A stretch of 64,000 nt of DNA from Nocardia alba NBRC 108234 (GTDB lineage Bacteria; Actinomycetota; Actinomycetes; Mycobacteriales; Mycobacteriaceae), in contig NZ_BDAX01000002.1 of the NCBI RefSeq assembly GCF_001612665.1, positions 744,001-808,000 of the forward strand. The letters are read 5' to 3'. Shown in pieces: positions 10,684-18,163 of this stretch. The notes under the pieces are model-generated. The model was given only the letters and a program-made list of their open reading frames with translations, ran no database searches and was not told the DNA's origin. The stretch's first letter is position 1, and each line of letters starts with the position of its first letter. The position numbers were made by a program, and so were the translations under genes.

Positions 10684-11292
10684 TCAGTCCCGCTGCTGCG
10701 CTCCGATCGCCGATCCCATCCATCGATGCAGGTAACGGCGCAATTCTTCGTCGGAGCGCGCCGGGTTGCCCGGCGACAGAATGAACGACTGCATCGTGCG
10801 CAGGACGTATTCGACGAGCTCGCGCAGCGCGGGCTCGTCGTATCCGTAAGCGGCCCAGTCGACATCGAAGCGGCCGATCATGGTCATGCCGAAGGCTTGG
10901 GCCGCATCGGAGGTCATGTCTTCCGGGTGGGCGTTGGAATACGAGCTCGACAGCAGAATTCCCATGTGGGGAGTTCTGCGGATGTCGGCGAGGGTGAAGA
11001 CGACGGCCTCCGTCATCGCTTCGACGGGGTCGCCGAGACCGCCGACCTGGTGGGTCAGTCGATCGAGGAAACCGTCGACCGAGGCGATGGCCGAGGCGGT
11101 CATGAGCGCGTCGGCGCTGGGGAAATATCGGTAGACCGTCTGACGGATGACGCCGAGTGATTCCGCCACGTCGGCGATGCTGATCTCCGCACCGGTCCGG
11201 CCGATCAATTCGACTGCGGCAGCGACGATCCGGCGCGTCGCCTCCGCATCGTCACCCGGCGGACTGCCGCCCCACCCACGTCTACGCGCCAC
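10684..11292 (-). CDS. TetR-family transcriptional regulator
   Basis: The 202-aa repressor has an N-terminal HTH in ISIADVAESLGVIRQTVYRYFPSADAL, with a TetR ligand-binding domain behind it. I chose the GTG at 11292, giving VARRRGWGG at the N-terminus. The alternative start at 11346 would add 18 residues and place the start codon inside the operator-like repeat at 11342-11371. It is divergent from the diiron-protein gene at 11412 and convergent with the crotonase gene, so it most likely represses itself and the 11412 operon. Confidence 0.8.
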   Translation of the reverse strand: MARRRGWGGSPPGDDAEATRRIVAAAVELIGRTGAEISIADVAESLGVIRQTVYRYFPSADALMTASAIASVDGFLDRLTHQVGGLGDPVEAMTEAVVFTLADIRRTPHMGILLSSSYSNAHPEDMTSDAAQAFGMTMIGRFDVDWAAYGYDEPALRELVEYVLRTMQSFILSPGNPARSDEELRRYLHRWMGSAIGAQQRD

Positions 11293-11341
11293 CAGGTGGA
11301 CGGTAGCACAACCCCAGGTCAGAGCGAATTCCCGAAAAGTT

Positions 11342-11371
11342 ATCATACACAGAACGGACTAGTCGTATGAT
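11342..11371. promoter_or_regulatory. Probable TetR operator in divergent promoter
   Basis: Perfect 7-bp arms ATCATAC (11342-11348) and GTATGAT (11365-11371) are separated by 16 nt in the region between the divergent TetR gene and the diiron-protein gene. A centre-to-centre distance of 23 bp, about two helical turns, suits a TetR dimer pair. The position is seen directly; the binding is inference. Confidence 0.5.
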
Positions 11372-11411
11372 TACTTGGGTCAGCCGTAGCCGAACAACGA
11401 GGTAACTCACC

Positions 11412-12338
11412 GTGACCGACCTTCAAGTCCGCAAAATGGATTTCGCGTTCTCCGACTACGACGTGCCGTTCCTGTGGAATCCGCAGAACCCGGCGTTCTC
11501 GTCGATGGCCAATGCCGTCTCGTTCCTGGCGATCGGCTTCGAGAAAATGATCGTGCAGCTGATCACGCAGGCGAAACCGCAGATCACCGACCCCGAGGTG
11601 GCCGCGGAGGCCGATGCGTTCATGCGCCAGGAGGGCCAGCATTCGACCGCGCATCGCCAGCACGTCAAGGCGCTGATCCGCCGCTATCCCGGCTTGCAGC
11701 AGACCCTCGACGCGGTGATCGCCGAGTTCGACAAGCTCACCGCCGAGACCTCGGTGAAGTACCGCCTCGCCTACGTCGCCGACCTCGAGGCGACATTCAC
11801 GCCGGTGTTCAAGTTGATGCTCGACAACGACAAGAATCTGTTCGCCCCCGGCGATGACCGCGTCGCCTCACTGTTCATCTGGCATTTCGTCGAGGAAGTC
11901 GAGCATCGGAGCTCGGCGCTGATCATCTTCAATTCGGTGGTCGACAGCGAGCTCTACCGCATGCGGGTGGCGGCATCGATCTTCCGCCATGTCCTGCAGG
12001 TGATCCGGGTGGCGTGCGTGGGCTTCAACGAGCATGTACCACTGGAAGAACGGCAGGTCGACGCGCTGTCGATGTTCGCCAACTACCGCCGGGGCCAGAC
12101 CCTGCGCCGGTGGCTGCCGTTCCTGCGGCCCGCCGACAACGGGACGATGCCGCGCGCGTTCGACGACCTCGGCCTGCGTGAACAGCTCGTCGCACTGGGC
12201 GGCATCATCCGCAGCCAGACGCCCGGACACAATCCCGAGCACGAGAACCTGCCCGCACTCGCCGACGAGTGGTTTCAGCGCTACGAGCAGGGTTACGACG
12301 TAACCCGTTGGTACACCGCCGATTCCGTCAGCTCGTAG
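11412..12338 (+). CDS. Predicted metal-dependent hydrolase (PF10118-like, ferritin-like diiron)
   Basis: The 308-aa protein matches the family annotated as predicted metal-dependent hydrolases. The conserved acidic and histidine residues have a ferritin-like diiron spacing: E44 in GFEKM, E74 and H77 in EGQHS, a Glu in DLEATF (near 125), and EEVEHR (near 158) with Glu and His. The central domain should therefore be a four-helix bundle holding two metal ions. The start is GTG with GAGGT upstream. It is followed 12 nt later by a polytopic membrane protein gene, so the two probably form a membrane-linked oxidase or hydrolase pair. The substrate is unknown. Confidence 0.7.
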   Translation: MTDLQVRKMDFAFSDYDVPFLWNPQNPAFSSMANAVSFLAIGFEKMIVQLITQAKPQITDPEVAAEADAFMRQEGQHSTAHRQHVKALIRRYPGLQQTLDAVIAEFDKLTAETSVKYRLAYVADLEATFTPVFKLMLDNDKNLFAPGDDRVASLFIWHFVEEVEHRSSALIIFNSVVDSELYRMRVAASIFRHVLQVIRVACVGFNEHVPLEERQVDALSMFANYRRGQTLRRWLPFLRPADNGTMPRAFDDLGLREQLVALGGIIRSQTPGHNPEHENLPALADEWFQRYEQGYDVTRWYTADSVSS

Positions 12339-12350
12339 AAGGTAGCCCCA

Positions 12351-13502
12351 ATGGCCGAACACTGTTCCACCACCTTCGCCGAGCTCGCGCACGAGCTCGG
12401 TTTCTCCTGCGAGGAGGCGGGCGGACTCGTCGAGTTCCGCAATCCGTTCGCCCTCGAGAACTGGACCCTGCCGGTCCTCGAACTCACCATCGTCGTCGGC
12501 GCGATTCTCGCGCTCTGGTTCGCGATCGTCCGCCTGCGCCGCCACGGCGACCCGACCAATCTCGTGTTGTGGTTCGGCGCATGCGCCTACCTGTTCATCA
12601 TCGAACCGCCGCTGTACTTCCCCGCCGCGTTCGGCATCGAAGAACACATCGATACGATGTTCGCGCACAACGTCTTCACCGTGGACTTCCTCTGGGGCCG
12701 CCTCCCCATCTACATCATCGCGATCTACCCACTGATGGCGACGATGGCCTTCGGCATCGTCCGGATACTCGGCATCTTCCGCCGCTACGGCACCCTGATC
12801 GGGGCCACCTGCGTCGGCTTCGTCCACCACGCCTTCTATGAGATCTTCGATCACCTCGGCCCCCAATTGCGCTGGTGGGAATGGACGATCGACAACCCGA
12901 TCAACCAGCCGATGTTCGATTCGGTGCCGATGGGCAGCGTCGTCGTCTTCGCCTTCCTGTGGCCGATGTCGCTGGCGTTCTGCGTGCAGTTCTTCGTCGG
13001 CCGCCACGTCGACGACGGCAGACACTTCTCCGGCGTCGAATTGACCTGGCGCACCATCGTCATCGGCCTGCTGGCCTCGCTCGGCACGTTCCTGCTCCCC
13101 CTTCCCGCCACCGTCATCGGCATGAGCAGCACCACCGTGCGCGGCATCGTCTACGCATTGGAACTGGCCGTCCTCGCGGTGGTCGCCGGGGTGGTGATGG
13201 TCCGCCAGTGGACCGAGCTCCGTCGGGGAACCGCCACGCCCCCGCAGTACGAAGACCCCTTCGTCCAACGATTCGCCACCCTCTACCTCGTCGTCTTCGC
13301 CGGCCTCTGGATCGCCTCCCTGCCCGACTTCTTCGCCGCCGTCGACGGCGAGACGACCAACGGCGACCCCACCGGAAACCTCTGGTACACAGCGGCCTGC
13401 TTCGCGGTAGCGATCGCCTCGGTGGTGGCCACCTTCACCGTGCCGCGCGCCCGACCCACCCCGGACACACCCGTGGCGACAGCCGCACAAGTCCCCGGCT
13501 GA
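12351..13502 (+). CDS. Polytopic membrane protein of unknown function
   Basis: I do not recognise the family. The 383-aa protein has about eight hydrophobic segments (near 42-62, 72-92, 114-136, 146-162, 195-218, 232-252, 262-283, 310-328, 346-366). The membrane regions are rich in Trp, Tyr and His: EPPLYFPAAF, HHAFYEIFDHLG, RWWEWTIDNPINQP. Clustered His/Glu/Asp at membrane edges (VHHAFYEIFDH) could bind metal. It starts 12 nt after the diiron protein and is probably co-transcribed with it. The layout recalls membrane desaturases or cyclases, but no diagnostic motif lets me assign it. Confidence 0.75.
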   Translation: MAEHCSTTFAELAHELGFSCEEAGGLVEFRNPFALENWTLPVLELTIVVGAILALWFAIVRLRRHGDPTNLVLWFGACAYLFIIEPPLYFPAAFGIEEHIDTMFAHNVFTVDFLWGRLPIYIIAIYPLMATMAFGIVRILGIFRRYGTLIGATCVGFVHHAFYEIFDHLGPQLRWWEWTIDNPINQPMFDSVPMGSVVVFAFLWPMSLAFCVQFFVGRHVDDGRHFSGVELTWRTIVIGLLASLGTFLLPLPATVIGMSSTTVRGIVYALELAVLAVVAGVVMVRQWTELRRGTATPPQYEDPFVQRFATLYLVVFAGLWIASLPDFFAAVDGETTNGDPTGNLWYTAACFAVAIASVVATFTVPRARPTPDTPVATAAQVPG

Positions 13503-13589
13503 CCCGCCGTCGGCGGCGTCCGCCGAATATCTTCTCCCGTATGGCTTCTCACCTGCGGCGAGACATTCCAGGCGGGCGCTGCCGATGCC

Positions 13590-13976
13590 CTACCCGACTG
13601 CTCGCACGGTAGCCGGGGTGAACAGGTTGACCAGGTTGCCGTCGGGGTCTCGAAGCAGGAGTGACCGGTTGCCCCACGGCATCGTCGTCGGCTCGTTGAC
13701 GAAGTCCTCGACGGTGTCGCGCAACCTGCGGTAGTCGGCGTCGACGTCGGGGACCATGAACTCGATGATCGCGGTGTGGTTGTCAGCCGGGCGCGCACTG
13801 CCCGCGCCGAACAATGCCACAGTACGGACGCTTCCGATCGCGAGCGTGCCGACCGGCGTGACAATCTCAGCGAAGTCTGTTGTAGCCCAACGCGCTTCGA
13901 TGCCGGTCACCCGCTGATAGAAGTCGACCAGCTGTTCGATGTCGTCGGTGATCAGGCGGATCGAGACAAGGTTCAT
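13590..13976 (-). CDS. VOC (glyoxalase/bleomycin-resistance) family protein
   Basis: This 128-aa protein is of the vicinal oxygen chelate fold, starting MNLVSIRLITDDIEQLVDFY and ending with the typical LLLRDPDGNLVNLFTP. The start at 13976 is set by AGGAG six nucleotides upstream; longer in-frame versions have no support. VOC proteins include glyoxalases, dioxygenases and drug-binding proteins, and the specific role is not visible. It is transcribed away from the WYL regulator gene at 14080, with 103 bp between them, so that regulator probably controls it. Confidence 0.8.
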   Translation of the reverse strand: MNLVSIRLITDDIEQLVDFYQRVTGIEARWATTDFAEIVTPVGTLAIGSVRTVALFGAGSARPADNHTAIIEFMVPDVDADYRRLRDTVEDFVNEPTTMPWGNRSLLLRDPDGNLVNLFTPATVRAVG

Positions 13977-14079
13977 TGCGCACTCCTGATGTCGGCAGGG
14001 CGGTGAGTTCCACCGCCGAATCCCACGGTAGAGGCGATACCGGACAGTTTCCGCCCGGTATCGATGGGAGAATTGCCGG

Positions 14080-15066
14080 ATGACGCGCCCCACTGCCCGA
14101 GTCCTGGCCCTACTCGAGCTGCTGCAGGCGGGCGGCACCCATACCGTCGGCGAACTCGCCGCACAGTTGGGCGTGGACGAACGCACTGTCCGGCGATATG
14201 TCACCCATCTCACCGACCTCGATATCCCGGTCCACTCGGTCCGCGGCCGCTACGGCGGGTACCGCCTCGCGCCCGGCTATCGGATGCCTCCGCTGATGCT
14301 GACCGACGACGAGGCGGTGGCCGTGTTACTCGGACTCCTCACCGGCCATTCCACGACTTCACCCCACGCCGCCGCCAGCGCGACAGCCAAACTCCGCCGT
14401 GTCCTGCCCACCCGCCTGGGTGCCCGCCTCGACGCCTTGATGACCACCGCCGAATTCACCACCGGCACAGACCCCGAAATCCCGGCGGAGACCGCCGTCC
14501 TCCTCGGCATCGCCGAGGCTATCCACGAACATCGATCGGTCGCGATCGGATACACCGACCGGAACGGACAACCCACTCGACGGACCGTGCACCCCTACGG
14601 ACTCGTCGCCCACTCCGGCCGCTGGTACCTCACAGCGCTGGACATCACCAGCGACGCCCTACGCCGGTTTCGACTGGACCGCATCGCCGATACGACCACA
14701 CTCCCCGAAACCTTCACTCCACCTGTCGAATTCGACCCGACCACCGATCTCCTCATCGCTCTCGCCACCGCCCCCTACCGACACGACGTGTCGATTCGGG
14801 TCCAGGGCACACTCGCCCAAGTCCGTCCACATCTGCCCGAAACCATCGCGATACTGCACGAAATCGACTCCCCACCCACCGACCCCACCCCGTGGATCCG
14901 AGTCCTGATCCGCGCCGAACACCTCGACTGGATCCCTCCCGTCCTCGCGACCCTGGACCGCCCCTTCGTCATCGAACACCCCGACGCCCTCACCGACGCC
15001 GTGCGCGCCCTGGGCCAGCGCCTCACCGCGGCCACAACACCTGACCAGAATCCCACCGTCCGGTAA
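14080..15066 (+). CDS. HTH/WYL-domain transcriptional regulator (YafY type)
   Basis: The 328-aa regulator has an N-terminal winged HTH (TVGELAAQLGVDERTVRRYVTHL near 22-44, then GRYGGYRLAPGYRMPPL) and a WYL sensor domain centred on HPYGLVAHSGRWYLTALD near 170-187. A C-terminal WYL-associated domain follows. WYL domains bind small ligands or nucleic acid signals. It is divergent from the VOC gene, the usual arrangement for a regulator and its target. The coding region is Pro/Thr-rich with many ACC/CCC codons. Confidence 0.85.
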   Translation: MTRPTARVLALLELLQAGGTHTVGELAAQLGVDERTVRRYVTHLTDLDIPVHSVRGRYGGYRLAPGYRMPPLMLTDDEAVAVLLGLLTGHSTTSPHAAASATAKLRRVLPTRLGARLDALMTTAEFTTGTDPEIPAETAVLLGIAEAIHEHRSVAIGYTDRNGQPTRRTVHPYGLVAHSGRWYLTALDITSDALRRFRLDRIADTTTLPETFTPPVEFDPTTDLLIALATAPYRHDVSIRVQGTLAQVRPHLPETIAILHEIDSPPTDPTPWIRVLIRAEHLDWIPPVLATLDRPFVIEHPDALTDAVRALGQRLTAATTPDQNPTVR

Positions 15067-15149
15067 CGCGGAGTGGCCGTTCCGGCGTATTCGACTTCGA
15101 TGCGGCGTCCGGAAATTCCATTGCCGGTCGCTGTTCGAGTGCGAAAACT

Positions 15150-15515
15150 GTGCCCGTGCGTTTCACGAGCGAAGATCCCGAGATCGAGTGTGTGGTGGCG
15201 GCTGAGCTGCGGCTGACGGATCGCGATATCCGCAACTCCCGAGAGACAACATCTGCGCTGCTGGACCCGGAGTTTCACGAGTTCGGCGCGTCCGGCAGGG
15301 TGTGGGACAAGGAGTCGATCCTCGATATGATGAGCCGCGACACCTCGGCGACCCCCACAGTCGACGAGATGACCGCGGTTCGCTTGGGAACCACTGTCAT
15401 TCACGTGACCTACCGGACGCGTAGCCCGGAGAGAACGGCCGTGCGCAGCTCGATCTGGCTGCTTCGCGACGGCAGATGGACCCTCTATTTTCACCAGGGA
15501 ACACCGCTGGCCTGA
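15150..15515 (+). CDS. DUF4440 / NTF2-like protein
   Basis: The 121-aa NTF2-fold (SnoaL/DUF4440-like) protein has EIECVVAAELRLTDRDIRNS at the N-terminus, LLDPEFHEFGASGRVWDKESIL in the middle and SSIWLLRDGRWTLYFHQGTPL at the C-terminus. All are typical of DUF4440 proteins. The start is GTG. The family has varied or unknown functions. It is convergent with the 58-aa gene at 15577-15753. Confidence 0.75.
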   Translation: MPVRFTSEDPEIECVVAAELRLTDRDIRNSRETTSALLDPEFHEFGASGRVWDKESILDMMSRDTSATPTVDEMTAVRLGTTVIHVTYRTRSPERTAVRSSIWLLRDGRWTLYFHQGTPLA

Positions 15516-15576
15516 ATACGCGATTCCAGGAAATGCCTGCCGAGCTGAGCCCTCAGTGCCGTGGGATCGCGACTAC

Positions 15577-15753
15577 CTACTCCGGCGTGGTGGGACTCGT
15601 TCGGTTGGAATCATCGCCGAGGCGCGCGTGCAGCCGTTCGCGGACCTGGTCCGGGGTGTATGCCCGACGTTTGCGTTCGGCCCGGACGATGACCACCCCG
15701 GTCGCCGCGACACCCGCGGTCCCGGCCAGACCCAATATCTTCCACCAGCGCAT
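15577..15753 (-). CDS. 58-aa single-pass membrane protein
   Basis: This is a short reading frame of 58 residues. It opens with MRWWKILGLAGTAGVAATGV, which is one hydrophobic segment. A basic stretch (RAERKRRAYT) and a short soluble tail with DQVRERLHARLGDD follow. The hydrophobic, then Arg-rich, then helical layout looks like a genuine small membrane protein with the positive-inside rule obeyed. TAGCCT lies 6 nt upstream of the ATG, consistent with a leaderless transcript. It is divergent from the amidase gene at 15772, with only 18 bp between the start codons. Function unknown. Confidence 0.65.
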   Translation of the reverse strand: MRWWKILGLAGTAGVAATGVVIVRAERKRRAYTPDQVRERLHARLGDDSNRTSPTTPE

Positions 15754-15774
15754 GCGCCTAGGCTAGTCGCTGTG
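15753..15774. promoter_or_regulatory. Overlapping divergent -10 elements (leaderless, bidirectional promoter)
   Basis: The start codons of the 58-aa gene and the amidase gene are separated by 18 bp. Between them lies CTAGGCTAG, which reads TAGGCT (15759-15764) towards the plus gene and TAGCCT (15765-15760) towards the minus gene. The hexamers end 7 and 6 nt before the two start codons, the distance expected if transcription begins at or next to each start codon. Confidence 0.5.
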
Positions 15775-16428
15775 CCACGCGAAACACCGATGAGTATCAG
15801 CTTGGACGAAGCAGTAGAGCAGACGCGAACGGGAGATCTATGGTTGTTCCGTGGGCATTCCGGCGCCGACCGCGCGATCCGGGGGTTGACCAACAGTCCG
15901 GTGAACCACGTCGGCATGGCCGTGGTCATCGATGATCTACCGGCACTGATATGGCATGCCGAGCTCGGTCGGGCACTGCCCGATATCTGGTCGGGTAACC
16001 ATCATCGCGGAGCCCAGCTGCACGATTTGCGGGCCGCGGTCATCCGATGGAGCCAGGAATACGGGCAACAGGCGTGGTTGCGTCAGCTGGATCGGCCGGT
16101 GACCCGCGAGATGGAGGATGCGGCGCTGCGGGTGGTGGCGAGGCTGGACGGCATGCCCTTCCCCTCCACCGGCGCGCTGGCGGGGCGCTGGTTGCTGGGC
16201 CGGGTACCGGTTCCGAAGCGGTCGAAAAAGCGCGAATCCGATCAAGCCGGTCTGGAGAACGCCTACTGCGCGGAGATCGTCGCCATGACGTATGAGGCCA
16301 TGGCCCTGTTGCCGAAAAGACGTCCGAATTGGTATGACCCGGGCAGATTCTGGAGTGGCGACAACCTGCGATTGGCCGAGGGGTATCACCTCGGCGGGGA
16401 AATCACGGTGCGTGTTCCCGAACACTGA
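15772..16428 (+). CDS. Permuted papain-like amidase (YaeF/YiiX, C92-like) family protein
   Basis: The 218-aa protein shows the circularly permuted papain-like order. A His-containing motif TNSPVNHVGMAVVIDD lies near residue 42, and the Cys-containing motif ENAYCAEIVAMTYEAM near 162 carries the likely nucleophile. It begins GDLWLFRG, typical of the YaeF/YiiX group of predicted amidases or acyltransferases. There is no signal peptide. The GTG at 15772 is chosen because TAGGCT sits 7 nt before it; ATG 15790 is the alternative. It is divergent from a small membrane protein gene with which it shares the promoter region. Confidence 0.75.
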   Translation: MPRETPMSISLDEAVEQTRTGDLWLFRGHSGADRAIRGLTNSPVNHVGMAVVIDDLPALIWHAELGRALPDIWSGNHHRGAQLHDLRAAVIRWSQEYGQQAWLRQLDRPVTREMEDAALRVVARLDGMPFPSTGALAGRWLLGRVPVPKRSKKRESDQAGLENAYCAEIVAMTYEAMALLPKRRPNWYDPGRFWSGDNLRLAEGYHLGGEITVRVPEH

Positions 16429-16777
16429 TCTCGGCGTCGGACCGATTGTCGTTGTGGATGGCTAGGATTCGCGTCGTGCCACAGACCTTGCATGGCGGCT
16501 GCCTCTGCGGCAATATCCGTTTCCCGTCTTCCAGGTTGCCGATCGTCCAGGACCAGTCGACACCTGCTGCCAGGCAAGCGATATGGAGGCCCCGGTCGAT
16601 GTCGGCCCGCATGCTCGGATGCTAGCTCTCGCGGCCAGATGCGTTGGGACAGCTGAGCGTTAGGCCAACTCCCTGTTGTGTCGCGACAGTGGCGTGGGTC
16701 CGGCCCAGGCCTCCACCCAAAGCAAGGTGTACCGATAATCCTTTGCCGCCGCGTGCTGCGCTGGTCGAGCATTGGGC
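16429..16777. other. 349-bp gap with gene remnants
   Basis: No complete gene is seen. The plus strand holds a truncated GFA-like start (16476-16625). On the minus strand, near 16665-16745, a short frame reads KDYRYTLLWVEAWAGP and ends in a stop after RHNRELA. It looks like a possible C-terminal remnant but is not recognisable. The composition is less GC-rich than in the neighbours. The stretch reads as recombination scar tissue between the amidase and methyltransferase genes. Confidence 0.4.
16476..16625 (+). pseudogene. Truncated GFA-family (CENP-V/GFA zinc) gene start
   Basis: From GTG 16476 the frame reads VPQTLHGGCLCGNIRF. This is the characteristic N-terminus of glutathione-dependent formaldehyde-activating (GFA)-family proteins, with the CxCG zinc ligands. 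After about 17 codons the similarity stops and the frame closes at 16625 (49 codons, against about 130 for the family). TAGGAT lies 7 nt before the GTG, so a leaderless promoter appears to be kept. I read it as the promoter and 5' end of a gene whose body was replaced by a deletion or insertion. Confidence 0.5.
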
Positions 16778-17557
16778 ATGACTTCTGATCTCGCACAGCA
16801 TTACTCCGGTGCTTCGGAGAACGATCGTCTCTCCAGGTCCCCTCACGGCCGTCTGGAGTTCCTTCGCACACAAGAACTGATCCGTCGCGCCCTCACGGCT
16901 CCGATGAGAGTGCTCGATGTCGGCGGCGGGACCGGGGTCCACGCCGAATGGTTGGCGCACGACGGTCACATCGTGCACCTCGTCGATCCCGTGCCCTTAC
17001 ACGTCGAGACAGCTGCGACACTACCCGGGGTAACCGCCGAGCTGGGCGATGCGCGGCGGCTGCCCGCCCCCGACAACAGCTTCGACGCTGTCCTACTGCT
17101 CGGACCCCTGTACCACCTCACCGAATCCGTCGACCGGACAACAGCTTTGCACGAGGCCGTACGCGTGCTTCGTCCCGGAGGCGTTCTTATCGCGGCCGCG
17201 ATCAGTCGCTACCTGTCGGCCCTGGAGACCGGTACCAACGGCACCCTCGACGACACACTGACAACCGCGGTGGGCGAGGTGATCACCACGGGTGACTACG
17301 ACGGCCACGTCGGTTTCGTTCGAACTCACTGGCATACGGCAGACGAATTCGGTGCCGAGATCGAAGCAGCCGGACTCGTCGATGTCATTACCTACGGAAT
17401 AGAAGGTCCGGCCTGGCCCACACTCGATCACGCCGGACAACACAGCTTCCGATCCCTTGTGACAGCGGCACTGCACTGTGCACGGCTACTAGAGCGAGAC
17501 CCGCTGCTGATCAACGCGAGCGCACACCTATTGGCAGTCGCGAGGACCGAGCACTGA
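16778..17557 (+). CDS. Class I SAM-dependent methyltransferase
   Basis: The 259-aa methyltransferase has motif I VLDVGGGTGVHAEWLA (near 44-59), acidic motif II HLVDPVPLH, the post-I region AELGDARRLPAPDNSFDAVLLLGPLYHL and motif III RVLRPGGVLIAA. The LLGPLYHLTE segment is typical of small-molecule methyltransferases of the UbiE/COQ5-like group. The start could be ATG 16778 or TTG 16772; neither has a clear Shine-Dalgarno sequence. The substrate is unknown. Its codon usage is somewhat less GC-biased than that of neighbouring operons, in line with the accessory nature of this stretch. Confidence 0.85.
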   Translation: MTSDLAQHYSGASENDRLSRSPHGRLEFLRTQELIRRALTAPMRVLDVGGGTGVHAEWLAHDGHIVHLVDPVPLHVETAATLPGVTAELGDARRLPAPDNSFDAVLLLGPLYHLTESVDRTTALHEAVRVLRPGGVLIAAAISRYLSALETGTNGTLDDTLTTAVGEVITTGDYDGHVGFVRTHWHTADEFGAEIEAAGLVDVITYGIEGPAWPTLDHAGQHSFRSLVTAALHCARLLERDPLLINASAHLLAVARTEH

Positions 17558-17725
17558 CCTTGCCCGTGATATCACACGTGAATTTCCGGCGCAGATCGCG
17601 TGGCCGGCGGTTGGGATCCGCGAGTGTCAGGTATCCGCATGTGCCGATCAGCGTGGTCCACACCGCCCGAGGTGGTGGCGGATATGTTTGGACACGCTGC
17701 GGATCAGCTGCCTACGCTCCCACTC

Positions 17726-18163
17726 ATGACCGCGAACGAGCCGAACGCCAGGTACCTCGACGATTCGAAAGTGCTTGCCGCTATCGGAGAATGGATCGCC
17801 ACTCGGGTTGAGCCGGTCTCCGTTCGCTTGCCTCTCGAGTTGGCCGAGGCAGCCGTGGCTGCCTGGAATCGCGACGAGACCGGTGAGGTCGGGGAGGAAA
17901 CCCCCGACCAATTCGCCCTACGAGACCGCGCTGCGGAGTTGGCCCTGATCGGGTTGGCAGTCTCCGAACGTGGCCGCCGCGACGGCGAAGACGTGGTGGT
18001 CGACCTCCATGCCGCGTCCGTCGCAGCCGCGATACACGCAGCGCAGTCCCCGGACATCGGTGACAGCGCCGAGCGCGGACCGCACGGGTTGATTTCGCTC
18101 GGCCAGACCGAACAGCCTGTCAGGCGGTCTGCTCGCCGGCGAGGAAGGGCATCACGAGGCTGA
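17726..18163 (+). CDS. Hypothetical protein
   Basis: The 145-aa acidic protein contains ARYLDDSKVLAAIGEWIATRVEPVSVRLPLELAEAAVAAWNRDE and helical regions rich in Ala/Glu. No family is recognised. ATG 17726 is chosen because TACGCT ends 7 nt upstream (leaderless pattern); longer in-frame starts exist. The Arg-rich C-terminus overlaps the convergent hydrolase gene by 44 bp, which is unusual. The true end may have been changed by a recent frameshift or truncation. Confidence 0.5.
   Translation: MTANEPNARYLDDSKVLAAIGEWIATRVEPVSVRLPLELAEAAVAAWNRDETGEVGEETPDQFALRDRAAELALIGLAVSERGRRDGEDVVVDLHAASVAAAIHAAQSPDIGDSAERGPHGLISLGQTEQPVRRSARRRGRASRG

Noticed and set aside
11868..13490. 540-aa minus-strand frame opposite the diiron and membrane protein genes
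   Set aside because: It is a high-GC shadow: low-complexity Glu/Asp/Gly/Arg sequence with no domain, fully antisense to two well-supported genes.
12351..13502. Assignment of the membrane protein as an AveC-type spirocyclase
   Set aside because: Topology is roughly similar, but I see none of the sequence blocks I associate with AveC proteins.
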